This document shows, in pieces, positions 32,368-41,929 of a stretch of DNA of 55,748 nt. The position numbers and the translations under genes were made by a program. The DNA is taken from positions 1-55,748 of the forward strand of contig DRGC01000012.1 of assembly GCA_011050235.1 (NCBI GenBank). The letters run 5' to 3'. The notes under the pieces were generated by a model. The model worked only from the letters and a program-made list of their open reading frames with translations. It was not told the DNA's origin and ran no database searches. This DNA is from Phycisphaerae bacterium (GTDB lineage Bacteria > Planctomycetota > Phycisphaerae > SM23-33). The number at the start of each line of letters is the position of its first letter. Positions within the stretch are counted from its first letter, which is position 1.

Positions 32368-33690
32368 ATGCCAAGCATGGACACAACAATTTGGCGGGGC
32401 GTCGAAATCCATCACCCGGTCGACTGGGAGTTATCGGTGGCCTCTGCGCCAGGCGAGGTCGGCCGGTGCCGGTTCACCGACCGGTATTGGCAACGGCTGG
32501 AGGTCATGTGGCGCCGGCTCGACTCCAGGCCCGACCCAAAGGTCCTGCTCGAGAAATTTCGCCACGAACACCTCCAGGCCACCAAGGTCGAATCCTCGCA
32601 GTTGCACCCCCTGACCGACGCGCCACAGGAGTGGCATGGGTTCGTCCAAAGTCGCCCCCGCGGCTCGCTGGTACGGGCGCTTCGGCTGGACGTGGAAAAC
32701 CATCTGCTCTTTGAGATCACGGTCCTCTGGCCCGACCGCCGCAACACCACCCTCGAGCGTGAGATCCTCAATAGTATCGCCGCCCTGCCGACGGACACCC
32801 CCACCCGCCGGTGGCGGGCAATGGGGCTGGATGTCACGCTGGAGGACGACTACGACCTGCCTCACTGCGAGCTAACTGTCGGGCGAATCCATTGGGAGTT
32901 CCTCCCCAGCGGCAAGGGCTCCAAGGGTCTGATGGTCGAACGCATCGCGATGCCGGACGTCTGGCTGACCGGCTCGCTGGCGAACTGGATGCCCCGCCAG
33001 CTTCCCATCTACAGCACGGTGCTGTCCCAACAGGCCCGCACGATCAACGGCCATCCGGGCCAGGAACTGCTGAGCCGCTCGCGGGCGGGGCGGCTCGGGT
33101 CGGTGTCGGGGCGACACAATATCCGCCTGGAATGGGGGTGGATCTGCCCGACCGAGCATCGCATGTACCGGATCTGTATGACCGACGTCTCCCGCCGCGA
33201 AACACTCGAGCTTCCCCCGTCACTGGTGGTCCGTTGCTGCCAGCCCAGCGGAAATATTCCCGATCGACCCGAGGTCGGCTCACCCGCCCCGCCGCCTCCG
33301 GCCGATGCCGCCGAGGGGACCTCGACCGGCCCGGTGAGCACCCGAGACTTCCTGGCCGCCGTACCGCACCTGAATCAGGCGATGACGCTGGATCGCCAAT
33401 CCCCAAAAGGCCCAACGGCGCGGGTGGAGATCCCCCGCCCGTGGTACCTCGTGCCGCCGATCAGTTGGATCCTCCCGTTCGGCAAGTACAGGCAAATTCA
33501 GTTGGATGCGATTGGCGTGGAGTTGCTGGACCTCTGCGACGGCCGGCGACCCATAGAAAACATCATTGAAATCTTCGCCGCCAACCATAAGCTAACGTTT
33601 CGCGAGGCGCAGCTTCCGGTGACACAGTACCTTCGAAAGCTGACGCAACGCGGGATACTGGCAATCGTTGGTGGCGGCGATGCACGCTGA
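32368..33690 (+). CDS. PqqD-like (RRE) C-terminal domain protein
   Basis: This 440-residue protein has an N-terminal region (1-300) with no family I can name, starting IHHPVDWELSV and containing mixed strand/helix sequence. A Pro-rich linker near 300-315 follows. The C-terminal domain (about 360-435) is LDAIGVELLDLCDGRRPIENIIEIFA then FREAQLPVTQYLRKLTQRGIL, a close match to the PqqD / RiPP-recognition-element fold, including CDG and the Leu-rich helix. PqqD domains bind precursor peptides, but no radical SAM or precursor gene is adjacent. It is 37 bases after valS and 81 bases before the FtsX permease gene, so it may belong to the ABC cluster. Confidence 0.75.
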   Translation: MPSMDTTIWRGVEIHHPVDWELSVASAPGEVGRCRFTDRYWQRLEVMWRRLDSRPDPKVLLEKFRHEHLQATKVESSQLHPLTDAPQEWHGFVQSRPRGSLVRALRLDVENHLLFEITVLWPDRRNTTLEREILNSIAALPTDTPTRRWRAMGLDVTLEDDYDLPHCELTVGRIHWEFLPSGKGSKGLMVERIAMPDVWLTGSLANWMPRQLPIYSTVLSQQARTINGHPGQELLSRSRAGRLGSVSGRHNIRLEWGWICPTEHRMYRICMTDVSRRETLELPPSLVVRCCQPSGNIPDRPEVGSPAPPPPADAAEGTSTGPVSTRDFLAAVPHLNQAMTLDRQSPKGPTARVEIPRPWYLVPPISWILPFGKYRQIQLDAIGVELLDLCDGRRPIENIIEIFAANHKLTFREAQLPVTQYLRKLTQRGILAIVGGGDAR

Positions 33691-33771
33691 CGCTCTCGTC
33701 GGCAGGCAGTGTCGCCACGGATCGGCCGAACGTTCTGGCCCGCCCTAAGTAGCCATTGCCCCAATGGTAAG

Positions 33772-35364
33772 ATGCAGATGAAAGTGATCGACGTCGACAA
33801 ACAGGTGCGACTGTCCCTGACGAAGACGCTGCAATTGGTCCTCAGCGGCGTGCGTTTTCGCCTGTTTCGTGCGGCCATTACGGTGGTGATCGTCGCCCTG
33901 GCGGTGGCGTTTCTGATGACGATGCTCAGCGACTCGATCATCACCCGCAACGTGGCCGCCGCCATCGACATCGAAACCGCCCCGCGCCGCCTGCTGGGGT
34001 TCTGGGTCAATCAGCTCACTAGCACGATGACGGTCCAGAAGCTCACCGAAGATCTGACCGCCCTGCCACCCGACAGCAACCGCTGGAAGGAACTGAAAGG
34101 GTGGGGCCAGATCGAGGACAACGACGCCATGGGGCGCCTGGTCGACGTTGCTCAGCGCGAGCAGATGTATGCGGCGTTTTTCGACAACCTGAAGGAAGGC
34201 GACCGGCGAGCGTTGGTCGGTCGAGCTGTCGGGCTGGATATCTTCGACGTATTAGTGGACGACGAGGCCTTCCAGACATTCCAGAAGGAACTCCCCTCGG
34301 TCGGCCAGTTGTTCCCTGGCGAAGGAATCGACGCCTTCAGGGATTTTCTGACGGCGTGGGCTTCGGCCAGACCGGCCATGGATGCCATCATCGCCGGCCA
34401 CAGCACCGCGGCCGGACAGGCCCGGAAAACGTTGCTCAAAGGGCGACCCGCCGACGTGTTTTTTGCCGACGAAGCGGACGAATCTCTGCCGGGCAAGTTG
34501 GCGACATTCGGGTTCATCCTCCCGAATGACGACGTCGTGGTTCTGCATCGCCGGGCGACCCTTCGCCGCGACGCCGAGCGGATCGCCGGCACGTTCGCCG
34601 CACCGCTGCTCAAGCAGTCCGTCGCCAAACGCGCCGGGCTCGAAAAGGCCAACGAAGCAACGGTCGACACCTTTTTCAAACAGACCTCCAGTCGGCGCGG
34701 GGTTAAGTGGTTCCTCGCCGAACTGGACAACATCCGCCGGCGCTTTGACGAACTGCCCGAAGACGCCGACAAGCGGCAAGACCTCACTCAGGAGCAGAAG
34801 CTGATCCTCGCCTCTCGGGACCCCCTGACGATTTTTGCAGCGTTTGAGATATCGCCCGAACGAATCACGGAGGTTACGCAGGAGCGCCTGCGAGACAAGC
34901 ACCTCCAGAACGTCGAAAAAAGAATCACGGTGACGCCCGAGGGAACGGGACTGGGCGGGTTCTCCTCCCGGACGCTCGCCCTGATCGCCGTCAGTTTTCT
35001 GGTCTGCATTGTGGGAATCGCCAACGCCATGTTGATGAGTGTCACCGAACGATTCCGCGAGATCGCAACAATGAAGTGCCTCGGCGCCACCGATGGATTC
35101 ATCATGGTCAACTTCATCCTGGAGTCCTGCATGCAGGGCGTCGCCGGGGGCGTGATCGGCGCCATCGTCGGCATGCTCCTGGGCTGCGGCCGCAGCGTCG
35201 TGATGTACGGGTGGATGGCGATGGCCCAGACACCGTTTTCTGAACTCGCCGCCACGGCGCTGATTTCGTTCGTCCTAGGACTATTCATCGCGGCCATGGC
35301 GGCCGTGTACCCGGCCTGGGTAGCCGCTCGACTGGCCCCGATGGAGGCGATGCGCATCGAATAG
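33772..35364 (+). CDS. FtsX/MacB-type ABC transporter permease
   Basis: This 530-residue inner-membrane protein has the MacB/FtsX topology: one TM helix near residues 30-52 (AAITVVIVALAVAFLMTMLS), a large periplasmic domain of about 350 residues, then three TM helices. The FtsX signature lies in TLALIAVSFLVCIVGIANAM and MSVTERFREIATMKCLGATD, near 403-440. The C-terminus MEAMRIE is typical. The first ATG of the pair 33772/33778 is used; the Shine-Dalgarno signal is weak. The ATPase gene is 30 bases downstream. The periplasmic domain has no recognised fold. Confidence 0.85.
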   Translation: MQMKVIDVDKQVRLSLTKTLQLVLSGVRFRLFRAAITVVIVALAVAFLMTMLSDSIITRNVAAAIDIETAPRRLLGFWVNQLTSTMTVQKLTEDLTALPPDSNRWKELKGWGQIEDNDAMGRLVDVAQREQMYAAFFDNLKEGDRRALVGRAVGLDIFDVLVDDEAFQTFQKELPSVGQLFPGEGIDAFRDFLTAWASARPAMDAIIAGHSTAAGQARKTLLKGRPADVFFADEADESLPGKLATFGFILPNDDVVVLHRRATLRRDAERIAGTFAAPLLKQSVAKRAGLEKANEATVDTFFKQTSSRRGVKWFLAELDNIRRRFDELPEDADKRQDLTQEQKLILASRDPLTIFAAFEISPERITEVTQERLRDKHLQNVEKRITVTPEGTGLGGFSSRTLALIAVSFLVCIVGIANAMLMSVTERFREIATMKCLGATDGFIMVNFILESCMQGVAGGVIGAIVGMLLGCGRSVVMYGWMAMAQTPFSELAATALISFVLGLFIAAMAAVYPAWVAARLAPMEAMRIE

Positions 35365-35394
35365 CCTACTCGGGAATCGACCGCTGCGAAGGAT

Positions 35395-36186
35395 ATGACC
35401 TCGACAGAAACAACCCAATCCCCCAACGGGGCCGGCGACAACGAAAGCCGGCGTGCGGTCATTATTCGGACCGTCGCGCTCAAGAAGGAATACCTGATCG
35501 GCCAGGTCGTCACGTACGCCCTGCGCGGCATCGACGTGGAACTGTACCGCGGCGAGTTCATCTGTGTGATGGGACCGTCGGGATCGGGCAAGAGCACGTT
35601 CTTCAACATGGTCGGCGGCCTGGACGCGCCCACCTCCGGACGGGTGTTCATCGACGAGGTGGACGTCGCCCAACTCAGCGCCGTGGAGCTGGCGTTCCTG
35701 CGGTGCCGAAAGATCGGGTACATCTTCCAGACCTACAACCTCGTGCAATACATGACGTGCCTGGAAAACGTCACCGTGCCGATGGCGTTCGCCGGCGTCA
35801 GCGGCGACCGGGCCCAGCAGCGCGGCATGGAGCTGCTGGAGCTGGTGGGCCTGGCCGAGCGGTGGTTCCACAAACCGATCGAAATGTCGGGCGGCCAGCA
35901 GCAGCGTACAGCCATCGCGCGATCGATGGCCAATCAACCCTCCGTCCTGCTGTGTGACGAACCCACCGGCAACCTGGACCTCAAGACCGGGTCCGAGATT
36001 CATGACTGCCTGATGAAACTGAACAAGCAGCGCGGCGTCACCATCATCTGTGCGACGCACGATCATCGCCTGATCAACATGGCCGACCGGATTATGTGGA
36101 TCCGGGACGGCCAGATCGAGCGGCTGGCTGATCGATCCGAGGTGACGGTCGAAACCGGCACGATCGAAGGAGAGGAAAATGCCTAG
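35395..36186 (+). CDS. LolD/MacB-type ABC transporter ATPase
   Basis: This 263-residue ATPase has Walker A GPSGSGKS, the signature MSGGQQQR, Walker B VLLCDEPTGNLD and the His switch ATHDHRL. The YALRGIDVELYRGEFICVMG start and GYIFQTYNLVQYMTCLENV Q-loop put it in the LolD/MacB/FtsE group, which energises FtsX-like permeases. Its last eight bases overlap the giant FtsX gene. It is a close paralogue of the ATPase at 43998-44726. It probably couples to the FtsX-type permeases on either side. Confidence 0.93.
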   Translation: MTSTETTQSPNGAGDNESRRAVIIRTVALKKEYLIGQVVTYALRGIDVELYRGEFICVMGPSGSGKSTFFNMVGGLDAPTSGRVFIDEVDVAQLSAVELAFLRCRKIGYIFQTYNLVQYMTCLENVTVPMAFAGVSGDRAQQRGMELLELVGLAERWFHKPIEMSGGQQQRTAIARSMANQPSVLLCDEPTGNLDLKTGSEIHDCLMKLNKQRGVTIICATHDHRLINMADRIMWIRDGQIERLADRSEVTVETGTIEGEENA

Positions 36187-39100
36187 GCCCCGCGTGTGGT
36201 GGATCTGCGTGATCCTGCTGGTGATCGGTGGCGCCATCGGCGCCGCGCCCGCCCAGACATTGCGCAACACGCTCGACAAAGCCCAGTTCGTCCGCGATGT
36301 CGAAGCCCTGACGAAATACGCCCACCGCCTGGCGGGCTTCGGCAGCGAAGAGCGAATCGCCGAGATGGCGCGGCGCATCGAAAGCACCCGCACCCAGGAC
36401 GACCCCGACCGCCCCGTCTCGGACATCTTCCATGAGGCCACCGATGCCGTTGTCGCCTACCTGGACGACCCGGACAATATCGCCGACGCACCGGGCAGCC
36501 TGCTGGCGTCGCAATACATCCAGAATCGTCTGACGGCCATCCGCGAAAGCCTGCCCGCTGGTGAGCGAAAGGCGTTCACGATCTTCACGCAGGAGTTCGA
36601 CGTCGTCCAGGCGAAAACCACCGAATGCCGCCTGGTGATCGATGGAAAGTCCCACACGCTTTACGCCACGCGGCCCAACGGCGTTGTCGCCCGCGTGACG
36701 CCTGCAGACGGCCTGACGGGCCGCTTGCTGTATGCGAGCAAGGGCAGGCTTGAAGACTACGGCAACCGCTCGCCCCAGGACGCGATCGTCGTGCTCGATT
36801 ACGACGGCGACTGGCAGACGCCGTTTGCCTTCGGCGCCAAGGCCGTCATTGTCCTGGGCGACCTGCAGGCGACACGGCCCATGTCGTATTGCCTGAACGT
36901 TCCGGCCACTCTGCCTTTGTTTTACCTTCCGCCCGAAACCGCCCAAGCCATCCGCCTGAGGCACCGCGCCGCCAGTGAGACAACCGTCTCGGGCACCATC
37001 TTTGCCGGGGCAAAGTGGCATCGCCTTCGCGGACGAAACGTGATCGCCGTGCTCAAGGGCACCGCCCCCAATATGAGCGATCCCGGAAAACCCGATCAGG
37101 CCCTTCTGCTGGCCGCTCCGATCGACAGCCTGTCGGAAGTCCCCGCCCTTTCGCCCGGAGCGCGCGACGCCGCCAATGCCGCCGCCCTGCTGCAACTGGC
37201 CAAGTACATGGCCTTCAACCGTCCAAAACGCGACGTGGTGCTGTGCTTCTTCGACGGGCAGACCGTGAACCACCAGGGCGCGCGGGCGTTCTACGACGCG
37301 ATTCGCCGGCCTCGATACGACAGCGACGCCAACACCGCTCCAGCGGTGGGCACCGCGCTCGAGAAACGCTCCAACTCGGTCCTCGAAGAGTACGAATTTC
37401 AGAACTATGCCATCGCGATCCTCAACCAGGAAAGCGTCTTCAAGCCAGATACGCACGATCTGATGCAGCGGCGCAACGCGATGCGTAAGGACGTCCACAT
37501 TCCGCTGATCCTGAAGATCGGTCCCATCCTGCGCAACTGGAGTTTTGTGGCGATGACGATCATTCTGGCCGCCATTGCCATCATCCTTTCGGCCGTCCTG
37601 CAACGCGACGAGGATCAAAAGCCGCCCCTCCAAGCCGCGCAGCGGTCGGCCACAGTCGGGGCCGTCATCCTGGCGGCGGCGATGGTCTATGGGCTGTTCG
37701 TCGACCCGGCGCTCTTCGATAAGCGACGCGGACAACTCGAGCGGCAAACGCAACAGAACCGCTCGCGGATGGACGTCCTGACCAAGAAGATCGAAGGCCT
37801 CGAAAGCAGCCACCGCGCCACGCTGGAACTGCTGAAGGACCAGGCCCGCATTGCCGACAGCGACGCCCTGGAGAAACTCCGGCCGATGCGAATCCTGGTG
37901 GGCACGCTCCCCCGCCAACTGGTCGCACTCGAAACGTCCATCGCCGATCTGACCAGGCGGCACGACGAAATGAAGGACACGTCGGTCGAGACCCCCGCAG
38001 CCGAGCGAGACAAGCTGGCCAAACAGATTGCCGCGCAGTCCGATGAAGCCTTGCGGCTGCGGGCAGCGATCGACCAGGCCCGCGACGCGCTGAACGAATT
38101 TGAGATCGAGGACCTTCTGTGGAACACCTGTCTGCGAATTATCCAGCAGGAACTCGACTGGCGTGACATCACCTTCGTCAAGAAGAAGAAAATCGCCGAC
38201 TCGCTGATCGACCAGCAGGATCCCGCCCGCCAACAGGCCAAGCGTCAGGCGTTTCTGGAACGTTTGACGGGCAAGCTGAAAGACCCGGAGACCGATACGT
38301 GGGAGATCAACCCGGCCGAACTCGACCGGCGTTTCCAGGGCGTCTTCGGCCAGCTGAAACGCGACGTCATCAATGCCTGCCAGCAGCGCAAGAAGGAACT
38401 CCTGCTGCGCGACGTGGACATCGTCCAGGCCATCCGCCTGAACGAAGCCTTGGGCGTCAAGCAAAGCATTGTGGCGTTGCACGTCAGTCTCAATCTCGCC
38501 GACGAGCGCCCCTTCTGGACCTTCATCCACGGTGATCGCTCGTCCAGCCTCGACAAGGACACAGTCAGTTCCTATGACGAATGGGTTTTCAAGGCCGTTC
38601 GCGCCACCGTCGAGGAACTAGGCTCGCGGGTCGCGCACTTCGACGAACGGGCCGTCAGCGGCCAATATGACATCGCGCTGTTCGGCGGGCCGGGCGTCGA
38701 TAGTAGCGGCATGGCGAGGCTGTTCGGGATCAAGAATGTCTCGGTCATGACGGTGATGGATCACCTCAACCGTCAGGGGCAGGTCAACGACACAACCGCG
38801 GCGCTGGACCTCGACACGATGTTCACCCAGGTCGCCGAAATCGCTCCCCTGTTTCGGATCCTCGCCGATAGCGATCAGCTTCTGGGCCGAGCGAATTTGC
38901 CAAACCGGGTACGCCACTTTGAGGTCCAGTGGGAGAACAACCGCCTCAAAGGTCCGAAAGTCGCTCGCACCAGCGCCGGCCACGCCATGCGCCAGCACCC
39001 CGTGCCCGACGCCGTGATGACGGTGTATGACACGTGGGGGTGGCAAGCTCTCACGACACCGCCGGGATTCGTCGGCACGCTGATGGCCATGACCAATTCG

Positions 39101-41929
39101 AGGGGCTTCTGCGAGTTCGGCCCGTTCGACAGCACACGGGTACGGTGGGGGTTCCGGTGTCTGGCGGCCTCCTTCGATGACGACAATCCGGGCGTGGTGC
39201 GGTTTATCACCAACGAAAAGACGATCGGCTCGGACCAAGTGACGCTCTTCGAGGCACGGTCGATGACGTTCGTGAACTATGGATTTGCCGCCGCCGGAGG
39301 CACGCTGGCGATGGAGGCATTACAGACAGCGGCCATGGCGCCGACGCTCCGGCTCGTGTGCGAGGCCGGTCAGATCATGACCGTTTACGCCCCCGTCGCA
39401 GCCAAGGGAATCAAACTGTTCAATAGTGGGTCCTTCGTCGTCCTCAACAACGATGCAACAAAGGCGAATTACCAGGGCACGGGGATCCCGCTTGGCTCGC
39501 TGGCCGATGAGTTCTCCCACCCCATTGTGATCGAAAGCAGCGCCCGTGACCTGGGCATGCTGAACACCTATCGCCTGCAGCTTCTGCGCGACAGCCGGAT
39601 CTACCAGGAATCGCTGGAGGTGATCAACGGCCAGGCCGGCGACTTGCTGTCCGACACGATCGCCAGCGGCATCGAAGGGGCGGGCCTCCAATCATATGCG
39701 GGCAACGCCGCCGTCTCGGCCGCCCTGTCACGGGCGGTCTATCCGCCCCTGCTGACCGTGATGAACGATCTGGTCACCGCCGTCGTCCTGCTGTTGATGC
39801 TGGCCATGCCGTTCGCCTTCTGCATGGAACGCCTGCTGATCGGCTCGCCCCATATCTACCGTCAGATCGCAGGCTTCGCAGGGTTCTTTGTCGGGACCTT
39901 CGGCATTCTGTACGTCGTCAACCCGGCGTTTAAGATTGCCACGACCCCCATCATTATCTTCCTGGCGTTCGCGATTTTGTTATTGTCATCGCTGGTGATC
40001 TTCCTGCTGATCCGAAAGCTTCAGTCGACCGTCAAGGCCTTCCAGGGCCTGGGCCAAACGGTCCACAGCACCGACGTCTCCCGTATCAGCACGATGGCCG
40101 CTGCGGTGATGATGGGCATTTCGACCATGCGGCGGCGCCCATTGCGAACGTTTCTGACCGCCAGCACCGTTGTCCTTCTGACGTTCACGATTCTGACGTT
40201 CGCATCCTTCGGGTCCAGCTACGACAACCGGCGCAGCTACAAGGGCCCCATGACGGGCATGCCGCCCCGTATGATGATCCACGATCCGTTCTGGAACGCC
40301 ATGGACGCCGGTGTCGTCGAAGTCCTCCGAGGCCATCTCAAAGGCCAAGCCACCGTCGTGCCTCGCTACTGGATGTCGCCGACCGCCCAGACCGCCCAGG
40401 CCGCCGCGAAGACCGGACTTTCGATGGACAAGCTGCTGGCCAACGACACGACAGAGCGCATCGTGCCGATCGGCGCCGGCATCGGCATCGATCCGGCCGA
40501 TATCGAGAAGCAAGCGCACCTGCGTGAGCTTTTCGCACCCGGGTCGCGATTCGAACTGCTGGCCGAGAACGGCATCTTCCTGACCGAGGCCATCGCCAAA
40601 CGACTCGGGTTCGGCCCCGACGACGTCGGCGTGGCCATCGTGCGTCTGGCAGGCCAGAAATTGATATTCGCCGGCACGGTCAGTGACGATCTGGCCGGGT
40701 TCAAGTCGCTCGAAGGATCGAGCGTCGTCCCGGTCGACTTCGAAATGAGCACCGGCAAGGAAGGCATCGCCCCACAACAGGTCGGCGGCGACCAGGGCTT
40801 GAAAGAACCCCCGGAAATCGAGACCGGGATGTTCGCCGTCTTCGGCCTCGATGACGTCGTGATTTTCGGCCCCGAGACCGCCAAACGCGTGGGCGCAACG
40901 GTTCGGTCCCTGACCATCTATCCGGACGATCCCGCCGAGGTCGAAGCCATCGCCGACCGCGTGGCGAAGGTAACGCGCCTGCCAACGTATTTCGGAATCC
41001 ACGGCGAAGTCTTCCGCTTTGTCTTCACCACGGTCATCTCGGCCAGCGGCCTCAAGGACCTCCTCATCCCAATGGCCCTGGGCGGGCTGATTATCTTTGC
41101 CACGATGCTCGGCAGCGTCAGCGACCGCGAGCGGGAAATCTACACCTTCAGTTCGCTGGGGCTCGCACCGGCCCACGTGGCAAGCCTGTTCTTCGCCGAG
41201 GCGGCCGTCTACGCCATCATCGGCGGCATGGGCGGGTACCTGCTGGGCCAGACCGTCGCCCGCGTGCTCAGCTGGGTCAGTACCTTCGCCAATGTCGCCG
41301 TGCCGACGATGAACTACAGCTCGACCAACGCCATCATGACCATCCTCGTGGTCATGGGAACGGTTCTTCTGTCCACGATCTACCCGGCGATCAAGGCCTC
41401 ACGCAGCGCCAACCCGGGCATTCAGCGGTCGTGGAAAATCCCCAAGCCCGAAGAAGATCTGTACGATCTGATTTTCCCGTTCACCGTCTCGGCCTACGAC
41501 ATCACCGGCGTGGTGAACTTCCTCAAGGAGCACTTCGAAAACTACAGCGACACGTCGCTGGGGATCATGGCCACCAGCGAATCGCACGTCTTTCGACAGG
41601 CGGCCAGCAGCGAACGCATCGGCGTGACGGCTACCATGGCCCTGGCGCCGTTCGACCTGGGCGTCAACCAGCACTTCGCCCTGCTCAGCCAGCCCAGTGA
41701 GATTGAAGGCATCGACGAGATCCGTATTCTGATCCAGCGGATCACCGGCACACGAGGTGATTGGCTGCGGGCCAATCGAATCTTCATCAACGACCTGCGG
41801 AGACAGTTGCTGATCTGGCGATCGTTAACGCCCGAAGTCATGGACCAATACCGCCAGCGCACCCTCGATGCCTGGGACGACCTGCCGCAGGAGAAGATCG
41901 ACGAGCTCCTGATTGGAGATATGTCGTGA
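36179..41929 (+). CDS. Giant FtsX-type permease with a degenerate M28 peptidase domain
   Basis: This 1916-residue protein has an N-terminal signal or TM helix (7-25) and a PA/M28-like region (about 140-375). That region keeps the M28 outline (AAPIDS at 312-317, PGARDAANAAALLQLAK at 325-342, CFFDGQTVNHQGARAF at 356-371), but the His of HxD is Pro and the EE pair is Gln-Thr, so zinc and catalysis are lost. TM helices follow near 456-510, then a long coiled coil (about 520-680), a large soluble region, TM helices near 1195-1350 and an FtsX-type domain near 1580-1745. A soluble C-terminus ends near 1916. The start overlaps the ATPase gene by eight bases with GAAGGAGAGG upstream. Confidence 0.75.
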   Translation: MPRPRVWWICVILLVIGGAIGAAPAQTLRNTLDKAQFVRDVEALTKYAHRLAGFGSEERIAEMARRIESTRTQDDPDRPVSDIFHEATDAVVAYLDDPDNIADAPGSLLASQYIQNRLTAIRESLPAGERKAFTIFTQEFDVVQAKTTECRLVIDGKSHTLYATRPNGVVARVTPADGLTGRLLYASKGRLEDYGNRSPQDAIVVLDYDGDWQTPFAFGAKAVIVLGDLQATRPMSYCLNVPATLPLFYLPPETAQAIRLRHRAASETTVSGTIFAGAKWHRLRGRNVIAVLKGTAPNMSDPGKPDQALLLAAPIDSLSEVPALSPGARDAANAAALLQLAKYMAFNRPKRDVVLCFFDGQTVNHQGARAFYDAIRRPRYDSDANTAPAVGTALEKRSNSVLEEYEFQNYAIAILNQESVFKPDTHDLMQRRNAMRKDVHIPLILKIGPILRNWSFVAMTIILAAIAIILSAVLQRDEDQKPPLQAAQRSATVGAVILAAAMVYGLFVDPALFDKRRGQLERQTQQNRSRMDVLTKKIEGLESSHRATLELLKDQARIADSDALEKLRPMRILVGTLPRQLVALETSIADLTRRHDEMKDTSVETPAAERDKLAKQIAAQSDEALRLRAAIDQARDALNEFEIEDLLWNTCLRIIQQELDWRDITFVKKKKIADSLIDQQDPARQQAKRQAFLERLTGKLKDPETDTWEINPAELDRRFQGVFGQLKRDVINACQQRKKELLLRDVDIVQAIRLNEALGVKQSIVALHVSLNLADERPFWTFIHGDRSSSLDKDTVSSYDEWVFKAVRATVEELGSRVAHFDERAVSGQYDIALFGGPGVDSSGMARLFGIKNVSVMTVMDHLNRQGQVNDTTAALDLDTMFTQVAEIAPLFRILADSDQLLGRANLPNRVRHFEVQWENNRLKGPKVARTSAGHAMRQHPVPDAVMTVYDTWGWQALTTPPGFVGTLMAMTNSRGFCEFGPFDSTRVRWGFRCLAASFDDDNPGVVRFITNEKTIGSDQVTLFEARSMTFVNYGFAAAGGTLAMEALQTAAMAPTLRLVCEAGQIMTVYAPVAAKGIKLFNSGSFVVLNNDATKANYQGTGIPLGSLADEFSHPIVIESSARDLGMLNTYRLQLLRDSRIYQESLEVINGQAGDLLSDTIASGIEGAGLQSYAGNAAVSAALSRAVYPPLLTVMNDLVTAVVLLLMLAMPFAFCMERLLIGSPHIYRQIAGFAGFFVGTFGILYVVNPAFKIATTPIIIFLAFAILLLSSLVIFLLIRKLQSTVKAFQGLGQTVHSTDVSRISTMAAAVMMGISTMRRRPLRTFLTASTVVLLTFTILTFASFGSSYDNRRSYKGPMTGMPPRMMIHDPFWNAMDAGVVEVLRGHLKGQATVVPRYWMSPTAQTAQAAAKTGLSMDKLLANDTTERIVPIGAGIGIDPADIEKQAHLRELFAPGSRFELLAENGIFLTEAIAKRLGFGPDDVGVAIVRLAGQKLIFAGTVSDDLAGFKSLEGSSVVPVDFEMSTGKEGIAPQQVGGDQGLKEPPEIETGMFAVFGLDDVVIFGPETAKRVGATVRSLTIYPDDPAEVEAIADRVAKVTRLPTYFGIHGEVFRFVFTTVISASGLKDLLIPMALGGLIIFATMLGSVSDREREIYTFSSLGLAPAHVASLFFAEAAVYAIIGGMGGYLLGQTVARVLSWVSTFANVAVPTMNYSSTNAIMTILVVMGTVLLSTIYPAIKASRSANPGIQRSWKIPKPEEDLYDLIFPFTVSAYDITGVVNFLKEHFENYSDTSLGIMATSESHVFRQAASSERIGVTATMALAPFDLGVNQHFALLSQPSEIEGIDEIRILIQRITGTRGDWLRANRIFINDLRRQLLIWRSLTPEVMDQYRQRTLDAWDDLPQEKIDELLIGDMS

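Noticed and set aside
36092-38530. Long open frame of 812 codons on the minus strand inside the giant FtsX gene
   Set aside because: It is antisense to a gene with clear domains and membrane topology. High GC creates long antisense frames; the translation shows no signal, domain or start context.
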